A program made the translations under genes and the position numbers. DNA of 64,000 nucleotides, taken from positions 1,240,001 through 1,304,000 of the forward strand of contig CAWEDV010000001.1 of the NCBI GenBank assembly GCA_963807975.1, read 5' to 3'. The stretch comes from JAACFF01 sp963807975. Its GTDB lineage: Bacteria; Chloroflexota; Anaerolineae; Promineifilales; Promineifilaceae. The notes beneath the pieces are model-generated. The model saw only the letters and a program-made list of their open reading frames with translations, was not told where the DNA came from and made no database searches. This document shows, in pieces, positions 18,105-25,426 of this stretch; the first letter of the stretch is position 1, and every line of letters starts with the position of its first letter.

Positions 18105-19052
18105 CTATGCGGTAAAGTGAGTACCAGTTTCGCCGTTGAGCGCTCGCTCCAGATTCTCCGGATCGGTAATGATGGCTCGCTTGCCGCCACGCTCGAGGAA
18201 GTTGATGACGGCTTGAATCTTGGGCGCCATACTGCCTTTGGCGAAGTGAGTGCCTTCGGCCAGATATTGTTTGGCCTGGGCTAAGCTCATATTATCAACC
18301 CATTCTTCGTCAGCTTTGCCGAAGTTGAGGGCAACCTTTTCAACAGCCGTGCTGACGATGAATAATTCAGCCCCTATCTGGTTGGCCAATAAGGCTGAGG
18401 CGAAATCCTTGTCAATTACCGCTGCTACACCTTGCAGATTGCCAGTCTCGTCAGCGACTACGGGAATACCACCACCACCAACAGTAATGACAATAATACC
18501 GGCATCGATGAGGGCCTTGACCGCTTCTTCTTCAACAATCCGTTCGGGAAGAGGAGAGGCTACGACGCGACGCCAACCGCGACCAGCATCTTCGACGCAA
18601 TCCCAGCCATCAACCTCGATGCGGTTCTTGGCCTGGGCTTCTTCCATAAAAGTGCCGATTGGCTTGGTTGGGTTTTGGAAAGCGGGATCATTTGCATTCA
18701 CCTGTACCTGAGTAACAATAGTTGCTACGGGCTTACTGAGGCCCATATTCTTCAGGTGGTTCTGCAGCGTCTGCTGTAGTGAATAACCAATGGCGCCTTG
18801 TGAATCGGCTCCACAGACATCCAAAGGCACCTCATGCAGTTCGTGGGCCGCCAATTCAGAACGGCGCAAGATAAAGCCTACTTGAGGGCCATTCCCATGG
18901 GCAATAGCCACGGTCCAGCCGGAATTAATCATCTTTGCGATATGATCCGTGGTTTCATCAGCCGCATCATATTGATCTTGCACAGTCGCGTGTGCTTTAT
19001 CCTTAATCAGCGAGTTTCCGCCAATGGCGATAACTGCAACTTTCTGAGTCAT
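18105..19052 (-). CDS. arcC: Carbamate kinase
   Basis: A 315-aa cytosolic kinase that transfers phosphate from carbamoyl phosphate to ADP, giving ATP, CO2 and ammonia. Family motifs are IAIGGNSLI at the start, AHGNGPQVGF near residue 50, GGGGIPVV near 210 and the C-terminal GSMAPKIQAVINFL. Length and motif order fit ArcC/YqeA. The ATG at 19050-19052 has GGAG 9 nt upstream; an earlier in-frame start would lie in the spacer. It sits directly after two carbamoyltransferases, so it probably uses carbamoyl phosphate made by phosphorolysis of a ureido compound. Confidence 0.93.
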   Translation of the reverse strand: MTQKVAVIAIGGNSLIKDKAHATVQDQYDAADETTDHIAKMINSGWTVAIAHGNGPQVGFILRRSELAAHELHEVPLDVCGADSQGAIGYSLQQTLQNHLKNMGLSKPVATIVTQVQVNANDPAFQNPTKPIGTFMEEAQAKNRIEVDGWDCVEDAGRGWRRVVASPLPERIVEEEAVKALIDAGIIVITVGGGGIPVVADETGNLQGVAAVIDKDFASALLANQIGAELFIVSTAVEKVALNFGKADEEWVDNMSLAQAKQYLAEGTHFAKGSMAPKIQAVINFLERGGKRAIITDPENLERALNGETGTHFTA

Positions 19053-19114
19053 AGTGGAAATCTCCAAATCTAAATAGGAGCTGCGCAACACTTTGTGCGC
19101 AGCTCGTTAAGGTC

Positions 19115-20092
19115 TTACATTGTCAGAGCCATTACTGCCTTTTGGGCATGAAGACGATTTTCCGCTTCATCAAAGACGACAGAATGAGGTCCATCCAAGA
19201 CGGAACTGGTTACTTCAATGTCGCGATCGGCGGGCAGCGGATGCATATAGATGACATCATCTTTGCCCAAGGCCATTAGATCGCCATTGGCAATCCAATT
19301 CTGGTACGAATCCTGTATGCGCTTGCCTTCTTCGGGATCATGGGTAGTCATCAGAGGACCCCATGATTTGGCATAAATGACATCGGCATCTTTACAAGCT
19401 TCTTGCATGTCATGGACGACCTCGAAACCGGTGTTGTACTTGCGCGCTTGTTCGCGAGCCTGGTCCATAATATCGGGCATCAAGCTAAATTCCGGCGGGT
19501 GGGCCAGAACAACGTCCATGCCGAACCGGGGCATCTGCAGAACGAGAGACTGGGGTACGGACATTGGCTTGAGATAAGAAGAAGCATATGCCCAAGAGAC
19601 AACCATCTTCTTGCGGCGCAGGTTGCGACCTTTCTTCTCGATGATGGTCATAAGATCGGCCAAACATTGGTGGGGATGATAGATCTCACACTGCATATTC
19701 AATACGGGTACGCGGGATGCCTCAGCGACGTTGTTTAGGTAATTGTTGCCAATGCCCCAATCCACGTGGCGGATGGCGATACCGTCAAAATACCGGCCGA
19801 AGATCTCGCCTAACTCTTTCTCGGTATCCCCATGAGAGACCTGCGTCGTGCGGCTTTCGATGAAGGCTGCATGTCCGCCAAGCTGGGCCATGCCCGCTTC
19901 GAAGGAACCGCGGGTGCGGGTGCTGGAAAAGAAGAACAACATGGCCAAAACCTTGTCGCGCAGCGAAGCATGGGAAACACCCATGGCTCGTTTCATTTTC
20001 AAATCCCAGGCTAAATCCAATACGGTTTCAACCTCTTCCTTAGAAAAGTCGAGGTCGCTAATGAAATCACGTCCTTTAAATCCGGTCTGCAT
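19115..20092 (-). CDS. Carbamoyltransferase, YgeW/ornithine-carbamoyltransferase-like
   Basis: A 325-aa transcarbamylase: the carbamoyl-phosphate loop STRTR is at residues 57-61 and HPHQ at 139-142. Ornithine enzymes have an HCLP motif near the end; here it is HPLP (284-287), so ornithine is unlikely. The stretch SWAYASSYLKPMSVPQ recalls the YgeW group, where the chain forms a knot and the substrate is unknown. The HGD in place of the usual lysine-containing 80s loop also fits that group. The ATG has AGGAG 7 nt upstream. It is followed by carbamate kinase after 62 nt. Confidence 0.8.
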   Translation of the reverse strand: MQTGFKGRDFISDLDFSKEEVETVLDLAWDLKMKRAMGVSHASLRDKVLAMLFFFSSTRTRGSFEAGMAQLGGHAAFIESRTTQVSHGDTEKELGEIFGRYFDGIAIRHVDWGIGNNYLNNVAEASRVPVLNMQCEIYHPHQCLADLMTIIEKKGRNLRRKKMVVSWAYASSYLKPMSVPQSLVLQMPRFGMDVVLAHPPEFSLMPDIMDQAREQARKYNTGFEVVHDMQEACKDADVIYAKSWGPLMTTHDPEEGKRIQDSYQNWIANGDLMALGKDDVIYMHPLPADRDIEVTSSVLDGPHSVVFDEAENRLHAQKAVMALTM

Positions 20093-20128
20093 TTTAGAAC
20101 TCCTGTTTAAGTAGGTTAATAGTTGGGG

Positions 20129-20172
20129 TAGTAGAGTAGTTAAATAGTCAAGTAGTCAAGCAGTCGAGAAGT
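20129..20172. repeat. Degenerate short direct repeats (AGTAGTCAAG-like)
   Basis: Units such as AGTAGTTAAAT, AGTCAAGTAGTCAAGC and AGTCGAGAAGTC follow one another in the spacer between the two carbamoyltransferase genes. The array is imperfect with a period of about 5 or 10 nt and has no coding potential. Confidence 0.6.
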
Positions 20173-20226
20173 CTACGCTGAGCGTTAGGACTACAAGAAT
20201 ACATGACTACAAGATGAATAGACTTA

Positions 20227-21180
20227 TTATTCCATCTTGCCCAAGACGAGGGCTATCAGGGCCATGCGCATGACGACGCCATTGAAAGCTTCCTGCCAAT
20301 AGCGGGACCAGCGGGTGATATCAACATTGGCGGGGATTTCATCCATGCGGGGCAGGGAGTGCAGCAAGATGGCGTCTGATTTTGCCTTGTTGACCAATAG
20401 GTCCTTGGTAATGCGATAGTTGGATGGAGTCAAGCTAACCTCTCCAGTACGCTCGTCACGGGACTTGGTGTAATCAGGTTGAACGACGGGCTCGACGAGG
20501 ATAACGTCGGCGTCGGCAATAGCTTCTTCCACATGTTCCGCTTCTTTGTAGTTGAGTCCGTACTGATCGATGTCAGCTTTAAATTCTTCAGTAAGGGACA
20601 TGTCGGGAGGGGAGACGAAAGTGATGGGGCAGTCAAACTGGGTCAGACCATGGGCGAGGGAATGCATCGTGCGCATACGCATATCGCCAACAGCAAGCCA
20701 TTTCAGCCCGTCAATGCGCCCTTTTTCGCGCAGAACGGTGTAAAGGTCGGTCAGGATCTGGGTTGGATGCTCGCCCCAACCGTCGCCACCATTGATGATC
20801 GGCACGGAAGCCCATTTCGCTGCTTCATGGGGAGCCCCTTGTTGGAAATGGCGCATGACAATGACATCGCCATAGAACTCCAACATTTTCACGGTGTCCT
20901 TGATAGTCTCCTGATAGAAATCGCCGGCGCGGGTCATTTTCGCATCGGCAAAGCCTGTCACCTGCCCACCCAAACGAATCATTCCGGCTTCATGTGCCAG
21001 GCGGGTACGTGTAGATGGTTGGTAAAATGCGGTCACCAGAGTCTTCTCACGCAGCATATCGCTGTTGCGACGATTGCGCGCGATAGGCTCTAATTTTTCC
21101 GCGATCTCAAATACGCGAAAGAATTCTTGTCGTTCAAAATCCTTCAATGACAAAATGTCTCGACCTGCAAAGCTTCTCAT
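20227..21180 (-). CDS. Aspartate-carbamoyltransferase-like protein
   Basis: A 317-aa transcarbamylase with the carbamoyl-phosphate site STRTR (56-60), HPTQ (138-141) and HSLPR (274-278; ATCase has HPLPR). The overall pattern is closest to catalytic ATCase, including the C-terminal RMALIALVLG. However, the 80s loop, which in ATCase carries lysines of the neighbouring active site, reads KMTRAGDFYQET without them. A role outside pyrimidine synthesis is therefore likely, though a divergent PyrB cannot be excluded. The ATG has a perfect AAGGAG 6 nt upstream. No other pyrimidine gene is nearby. Confidence 0.75.
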   Translation of the reverse strand: MRSFAGRDILSLKDFERQEFFRVFEIAEKLEPIARNRRNSDMLREKTLVTAFYQPSTRTRLAHEAGMIRLGGQVTGFADAKMTRAGDFYQETIKDTVKMLEFYGDVIVMRHFQQGAPHEAAKWASVPIINGGDGWGEHPTQILTDLYTVLREKGRIDGLKWLAVGDMRMRTMHSLAHGLTQFDCPITFVSPPDMSLTEEFKADIDQYGLNYKEAEHVEEAIADADVILVEPVVQPDYTKSRDERTGEVSLTPSNYRITKDLLVNKAKSDAILLHSLPRMDEIPANVDITRWSRYWQEAFNGVVMRMALIALVLGKME

Positions 21181-21326
21181 GTTTTTCTCCTTGAAAAAAT
21201 ATTGACAGTTTGGATGGCGAAATAGGCCATCAATTTACAAATAGAAACAGCCTGACAGGGCCTTTTTTTTGACGCCAATTTGAGTGCGATCCGCTCGGAT
21301 TTCTGCCAGGTTATTAAAGTAACAAA

Positions 21327-22052
21327 TTACACGCCACGCCGGATCAACCGGAAGCGCAGCAAATCATCACGGAAATAGGAACGAGCCCATAGAATGGGTT
21401 CGTTTTCGTTGTCATAGCCAATTTCCTCAAGGGAAATTAGGGGTGTCCGTGCGGGGATGTTGAGCGTTTGAGCAAGTTTCTTAGTCGCCGAAACGGGTAC
21501 GATTTCCGACAAATAGTAGTTGAGCCGGTGACTGCACTGCTGCTCAAGCAAGACGAACACCGGCAAACAGTAATCTTTATCAGAGAACTCTTGACCACAG
21601 ATGCTCGTTGGAATGTGGTTTTCCATATAGATGATTGGCTGGGTGCCCTCGACAAACAGTTTTCTGATTACCGTAACTTTTTCATCTTCAGCTAAGTCTA
21701 GGGCAAGCCGAATGCTGCTCTCAGGCTCCTGCACGCCTACATCCAGCAGCTCTGTTGATGGCGTATAGCCATGAGCGCGAAGAATTTCTTCATAAGACCA
21801 GATCTCATCAAGGCGGGATCGGATTTGCAAGCCATGCTCGTTGACGAAGGTGCCAGCCCCCTGTTTACGGTAGACAACGCCCTCGTTTTCAAGACGGCTT
21901 AGGGCGTCACGGATGGTAGTCCGGCTAACGCCAAGTTCGCCGGCAAGATCGGATTCGGAGGGGACACGGCCGTCGTCATACTGTTCTGTCAGAATCTGCT
22001 CTTTGATATGAGCTTTGGCTTGGTCTGTAAGTGAAGGGCTGCGCTTTATCAT
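21327..22052 (-). CDS. GntR-family transcriptional regulator, HutC subfamily
   Basis: A 241-aa regulator. Residues 1-75 form the winged helix (GRVPSESDLAGELGVSRTT, then DALSRLENEGVVYRKQGAG). The rest is a UTRA/HutC effector-binding domain (SYEEILRAHGYTPST, then ILWARSYFRDDLLRF at the end). Such proteins repress nearby catabolic genes until a metabolite binds. It is the first gene of the carbamoyltransferase unit, 146 nt before the ATCase-like gene, and its own promoter carries direct repeats that may be its operator. The ribosome-binding site is weak. Confidence 0.9.
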   Translation of the reverse strand: MIKRSPSLTDQAKAHIKEQILTEQYDDGRVPSESDLAGELGVSRTTIRDALSRLENEGVVYRKQGAGTFVNEHGLQIRSRLDEIWSYEEILRAHGYTPSTELLDVGVQEPESSIRLALDLAEDEKVTVIRKLFVEGTQPIIYMENHIPTSICGQEFSDKDYCLPVFVLLEQQCSHRLNYYLSEIVPVSATKKLAQTLNIPARTPLISLEEIGYDNENEPILWARSYFRDDLLRFRLIRRGV

Positions 22053-22068
22053 GCTTCAAAATTAAATA

Positions 22069-22092
22069 AACGTCTGGTCGTATGGTTGTATG
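22069..22092 (-). promoter_or_regulatory. Three 8-bp direct repeats, candidate GntR operator
   Basis: On the minus strand CATACAAC, CATACGAC and CAGACGTT follow without gaps, starting 5 nt after the -10 box. The position at the transcription start suits autorepression. Confidence 0.55.
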
Positions 22093-22096
22093 ACAA

Positions 22097-22125
22097 ATTT
22101 TAACAGAGAGTAATTTGGAATGCAA
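22097..22125 (-). promoter_or_regulatory. Promoter of the gntR-carbamoyltransferase operon
   Basis: Minus-strand TTGCAT (22120-22125) and TAAAAT (22097-22102) are 17 nt apart. It lies about 45 nt upstream of the gntR start. Confidence 0.7.
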
Positions 22126-22254
22126 GTGAAAAATGGCGCAATCGAGGAAATTGGTATGTTTTGGTCAGAAGTCGACATTAGTAAAGGCGAAATGCTGCCG
22201 AATTGGCAAAGTGGTGAGGTTAAGATATTCGATTGTTTCGGGAAAATGGGTTAC

Positions 22255-22713
22255 TTAGCTGGCAACAGTCAGCGGCTGTTCGTCAAAGGCCACCAGTTCT
22301 GCACGCAGGGCATCAATTTGGTCGGCGAGTGTACCCAGGACCCCATTAATAAATCGCGGGGCACTATCGGAGCCATATGTCTTGGCCAATTCAACAGCTT
22401 CATTGATTGCAACTTTAACTGGGGTTTCTTCGGAGGCGATAAACTCGAAAATGGCGATACGTAGGATATTGCGGTCGATGATAGCCATTTGTTCCAAGGG
22501 CCATTCTGGAGCATAACGGGCAATGAGAACATCCATACCCTCGATATATCTAAGGGTGCCTTGGACAAGTTGAGAAGCGAATTCAGCTCCAGAACTATCC
22601 ATCTGATTGGCATCCAGCCGGCGCTGTAATATCTCCCCTGGAGGGTGCTGCGCAATATCATATTCGTAAAGAACTTCCAGGGTTACGCGACGAGCGCGGC
22701 GCCTTGTTTTCAT
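22255..22713 (-). CDS. nusB: Transcription antitermination protein NusB
   Basis: A 152-aa all-helical RNA-binding protein that joins NusE at boxA and supports rRNA antitermination. The start RRRARRVTLEVLYEYD and the diagnostic ETPVKVAINEAVELAK followed by SAPRFINGVLG are typical. It lies at the end of a group with an Asp23 protein, fabG and fabD. The stop is followed by about 200 nt holding the divergence from the gntR promoter. Confidence 0.94.
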   Translation of the reverse strand: MKTRRRARRVTLEVLYEYDIAQHPPGEILQRRLDANQMDSSGAEFASQLVQGTLRYIEGMDVLIARYAPEWPLEQMAIIDRNILRIAIFEFIASEETPVKVAINEAVELAKTYGSDSAPRFINGVLGTLADQIDALRAELVAFDEQPLTVAS

Positions 22714-22818
22714 ATATAAAAGCTCAAAGTGACAAATTCCAGAAACCTATCTTCTCATCTCGAGCACCGACCGGCCATCTACCGGTCAATGACCAAGGTT
22801 CTGGTAGTTCAAAACCGC

Positions 22819-23169
22819 TTATCCCTGATTGTAAATAACGTCCTCAACATGCACATTGACGGAATCAACGGGGATTCCTACCAATGTATCAATCGACTCG
22901 ATGACGGCCGATTGCACCTGCCGGCTCGTTTCGATTACGCTTGCATGTGGCTCCATTATAACGTAAATTCCAAATCTTACCTGATTTTCACTTAAATCAA
23001 GCAGGACGCCATCCTGGCGCGTGGCGCGACGAAACTTGCGCACCGTCTGCGGGGGAATGGTAGCCATACGGGAAACGCCATCCACACGTAGTACGGCAAA
23101 ATGGGCGATAGTTGCTAAAACCTCTGGAGCAACTTCAATCCGGCCGATGCTTTCTTTTTCTTCGCTCAT
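22819..23169 (-). CDS. Asp23/Gls24 family protein
   Basis: A 116-aa protein of the Asp23/Gls24 (DUF322) family. It has an N-terminal GRIEVAPEVLATIAHFAV pattern and a C-terminal alternating beta-strand part with SVNVHVEDVIY. Members are often encoded beside nusB, as here. In Firmicutes they are cell-envelope-associated; the exact role is not known. The ATG at 23167-23169 has AGGA 7 nt upstream. The fabG stop lies 10 nt upstream, so this is probably one transcript. Confidence 0.88.
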   Translation of the reverse strand: MSEEKESIGRIEVAPEVLATIAHFAVLRVDGVSRMATIPPQTVRKFRRATRQDGVLLDLSENQVRFGIYVIMEPHASVIETSRQVQSAVIESIDTLVGIPVDSVNVHVEDVIYNQG

Positions 23170-23179
23170 AGTTAAATCC

Positions 23180-23926
23180 TTAGATGGCAATTCCACCATC
23201 TACTTGAATGACCTCACCGGTGATATAAGAAGCTTTGTCGGAGGCCAAGAAAGTGACTACGTTGGCTATTTCCTGCTGTTCCCCCCAACGACCCAAGGGA
23301 ATGAACTCTAGTGCCTTTTGCACCAGATCTTCGCGCAAGCCGGAGGTGAGATCGGTAAGCACAAAGCCAGGGGCAACGACATTAACAGTTATATTGCGCG
23401 AGCCTAATTCTTTAGCCAGAGACTTGCTGAAGCCAATGATCCCAGCTTTTGAAGCTGCATAATTAGCCTGTCCAGGCTGGCCTACAATTCCAGAAACGGA
23501 GGATATGTTTATAATCCGCCCCCCCTTCTTACGACGTACCATGGGCCGTGCTGCAGCCTTACAGCAGTTGAAAACGCTTTTTAGATTGGTGTCGATTACA
23601 GTATCCCACTGGGCTTCCTTCATCATCAGCAGTAGCGTATCACGCGTCGTGCCGGCGTTGTTAACCAGAATATCGATCCGGCCAAAGGCAGCCATGGTGC
23701 TCTTGATCAACTGCTGGGAGGCCTCAAAATCGCTGACGTCTGCCTGAAAGGCGACGGCCGTGCCTCCGGCTTGTTTAATGCCTGCCACGACCTCTTCAGC
23801 GGCAGCAGCGCTGGCGATGTAATTTATAACGACTGTCGCGCCTTGGGCAGCGAGGTCTTCAGCAATAGCTCGCCCAATACCTCTGGACGCTCCGGTGACA
23901 ATGGCAATCTTTCCTTCTAGCAACAA
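23180..23926 (-). CDS. fabG: 3-oxoacyl-ACP reductase
   Basis: A 248-aa short-chain dehydrogenase that reduces 3-oxoacyl-ACP with NADPH in fatty-acid elongation. GASRGIGRAIAE (residues 12-23) binds the cofactor, NNAG is at about 89-92, a Ser near 140 and YAASK near 155 form the active site, and the C-terminus reads ITGEVIQVDGG. The start is a TTG at 23924-23926 with GGAG 7 nt upstream. It follows fabD after 78 nt. Confidence 0.93.
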   Translation of the reverse strand: MLLEGKIAIVTGASRGIGRAIAEDLAAQGATVVINYIASAAAAEEVVAGIKQAGGTAVAFQADVSDFEASQQLIKSTMAAFGRIDILVNNAGTTRDTLLLMMKEAQWDTVIDTNLKSVFNCCKAAARPMVRRKKGGRIINISSVSGIVGQPGQANYAASKAGIIGFSKSLAKELGSRNITVNVVAPGFVLTDLTSGLREDLVQKALEFIPLGRWGEQQEIANVVTFLASDKASYITGEVIQVDGGIAI

Positions 23927-24004
23927 TTGATTTCTCCCAACAAATTCCGATTCATTGTCAAGCTTTTGAAAAGGACAATAAGGAAACCCTGTCCGCCTTG
24001 TAGT

Positions 24005-24928
24005 TTACAGGTCAGCAGGCACGTGATCAAGATCAAATTCAATGCGGGTCGACTTGCGATCAATACGCTTCATCAAACCCAAGAGCACTTTGCCAGGCCC
24101 GATCTCGACATAAGCCCCAACCCCCTGCCCCTGCAGATATTGCATTGACCCTGTCCAGGCTACTGGCGAAGTGAGTTGGTCCTTTAATTCTTGTCTAACC
24201 TCCGCTGTGGTGCTTAAGGGTAAGGCTGACACGTTGCCTATGACGGGTATTTGCGGCGTTTGAAATAGTGTGTCATCCACGGCCTTACCAAAGGTCTGTG
24301 AAGCAGAAGCCATTAGACCAGAATGAGCTGCGATGGTTATGGGCAGACGTACGACTTTGCGAGCGCCAGACTCTTTTGCCATTTCCATTGCTTTCAGCAA
24401 AGCGTGTTCATCCCCAGAGATAACAATTTGTCCAGGGCAGTTATCATTTGCTAGCTGAACGGGCTGGCCAATCTCCTGGCTCGCAGCGGCACATAACTGC
24501 TGTACTGTCCCAACATCCAGGGCGAGGACGGCAGCCATACCTCCAGGCTCGCTTTCACCAGCCGCTTTCATCAACCGACCACGCTCGCGAACGAGGGTCA
24601 GCCCAGCGGCAAATGAGAGAGATCCAGCGGCAACAAGGGCAGAAAGTTCACCAAGACTGTGACCAGCCATGAATTTGGGTTTGGGCCAGCCTCTTTCAAT
24701 GGCAGCGCGCCAATGGGCCAGACTGGCAATGAATAGTGCGGGCTGCTGGTTAACGGTATCGGTAAGCTGCTCCTGCGGACCATTGAAAATTAGATCAGAG
24801 AATCTACGGCCAAAAAGAGCGTCAGCTTCGTCAAAGGTATCCCGGGCTGCTGGCGATTTTTGAAATGCCTCTTTACCCATGCCTACTTCTTGGGAACCCT
24901 GTCCGGGAAAAAGATAAGCTACATTCAT
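24005..24928 (-). CDS. fabD: Malonyl-CoA:ACP transacylase
   Basis: A 307-aa acyltransferase that loads malonyl groups onto ACP. FPGQGSQ near the start, GHSLG with the catalytic Ser near residue 90, an active-site Arg in VRERGRLMKAAG, and the late AHSGLM with the catalytic His are all present. The ATG at 24926-24928 has GGAG 9 nt upstream; an ORF start five codons earlier is less likely. The gene lies after the rpmF terminator and before fabG. Confidence 0.94.
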   Translation of the reverse strand: MNVAYLFPGQGSQEVGMGKEAFQKSPAARDTFDEADALFGRRFSDLIFNGPQEQLTDTVNQQPALFIASLAHWRAAIERGWPKPKFMAGHSLGELSALVAAGSLSFAAGLTLVRERGRLMKAAGESEPGGMAAVLALDVGTVQQLCAAASQEIGQPVQLANDNCPGQIVISGDEHALLKAMEMAKESGARKVVRLPITIAAHSGLMASASQTFGKAVDDTLFQTPQIPVIGNVSALPLSTTAEVRQELKDQLTSPVAWTGSMQYLQGQGVGAYVEIGPGKVLLGLMKRIDRKSTRIEFDLDHVPADL

Positions 24929-25021
24929 TAAGGAATTCTCCACGCAGTGGATTATGATTCTTGGCTGCTATTAACGGCCTCTAAGATCCCTGCCCGAACG
25001 GGAAATGCAGATGGGATAAAT

Positions 25022-25047
25022 AAAAAAAGGGCCGTTAAAAACGGCCC
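25022..25047 (-). terminator. Rho-independent terminator after rpmF
   Basis: On the minus strand GGGCCGT and ACGGCCC form a 7-bp stem with a TTTTA loop, followed by seven T. It lies 19 nt after the rpmF stop and before fabD. Confidence 0.92.
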
Positions 25048-25065
25048 CGGTTGATAATCTAAGAT

Positions 25066-25251
25066 CTAGTCCTCGTAACCCGGCAGGATCTGGCGCCCCC
25101 TGTAGGTCCCACAACTAAGGCACATACGGTGCGGGCGGCGCATTTCGCCACATTCAGGGCAAGCTACAAGATGAATCTTGGCCAGTGCGTGATGCGCACG
25201 ACGACGGCCACGGCGTGATTTGGAAATTCTTCGTTTTGGAACAGCACCCAT
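25066..25251 (-). CDS. rpmF: 50S ribosomal protein L32
   Basis: A 61-aa ribosomal protein. VPKRRISKSRRGRRR at the N-terminus and the zinc-binding CPECG and CLSCG pairs make the family clear; all four Cys are kept. The promoter is at 25399-25426. It is followed by a strong terminator, so it is probably monocistronic. Confidence 0.97.
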   Translation of the reverse strand: MGAVPKRRISKSRRGRRRAHHALAKIHLVACPECGEMRRPHRMCLSCGTYRGRQILPGYED

Positions 25252-25362
25252 TGCAATAATCCTCTCTTATCAATCTTTTACCCGTGGCAACCGCGACAAT
25301 AGCCTATGCTATCCCATTCATGCGCTGCGGGTCAATTCTATCTAAATGTTTCCAGCGTCAAA

Positions 25363-25390
25363 CCAAAAAATATGCGGCGATTAGGCCGCA
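25363..25390 (-). terminator. Terminator-like hairpin at the very start of the rpmF leader
   Basis: On the minus strand TGCGGC and GCCGCA form a 6-bp stem followed by TATTTTTTGGTTT. It begins about 9 nt after the -10 box, that is at or near +1. It can end transcription arriving from the rarA-like gene or cut short rpmF transcripts. Confidence 0.65.
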
Positions 25391-25398
25391 ACTCATTA

Positions 25399-25426
25399 AT
25401 TATAGCCAGGGGTTGCTTGGTGTCAA
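25399..25426 (-). promoter_or_regulatory. Sigma70-type promoter of rpmF
   Basis: Minus-strand TTGACA (25421-25426) and TATAAT (25399-25404) are separated by 16 nt, both perfect hexamers. The -35 overlaps the stop codon of the rarA-like gene. Confidence 0.85.

Noticed and set aside
20093..20226. CRISPR-like array
   Set aside because: The repeats are too short and imperfect, and there are no spacers of even length or cas genes.
21240..21270. Plus-strand T8 run near 21262 as a terminator
   Set aside because: The stem before it is only 3-4 bp and no plus-strand gene leads into it; it lies in the leader of the ATCase-like gene on the other strand.
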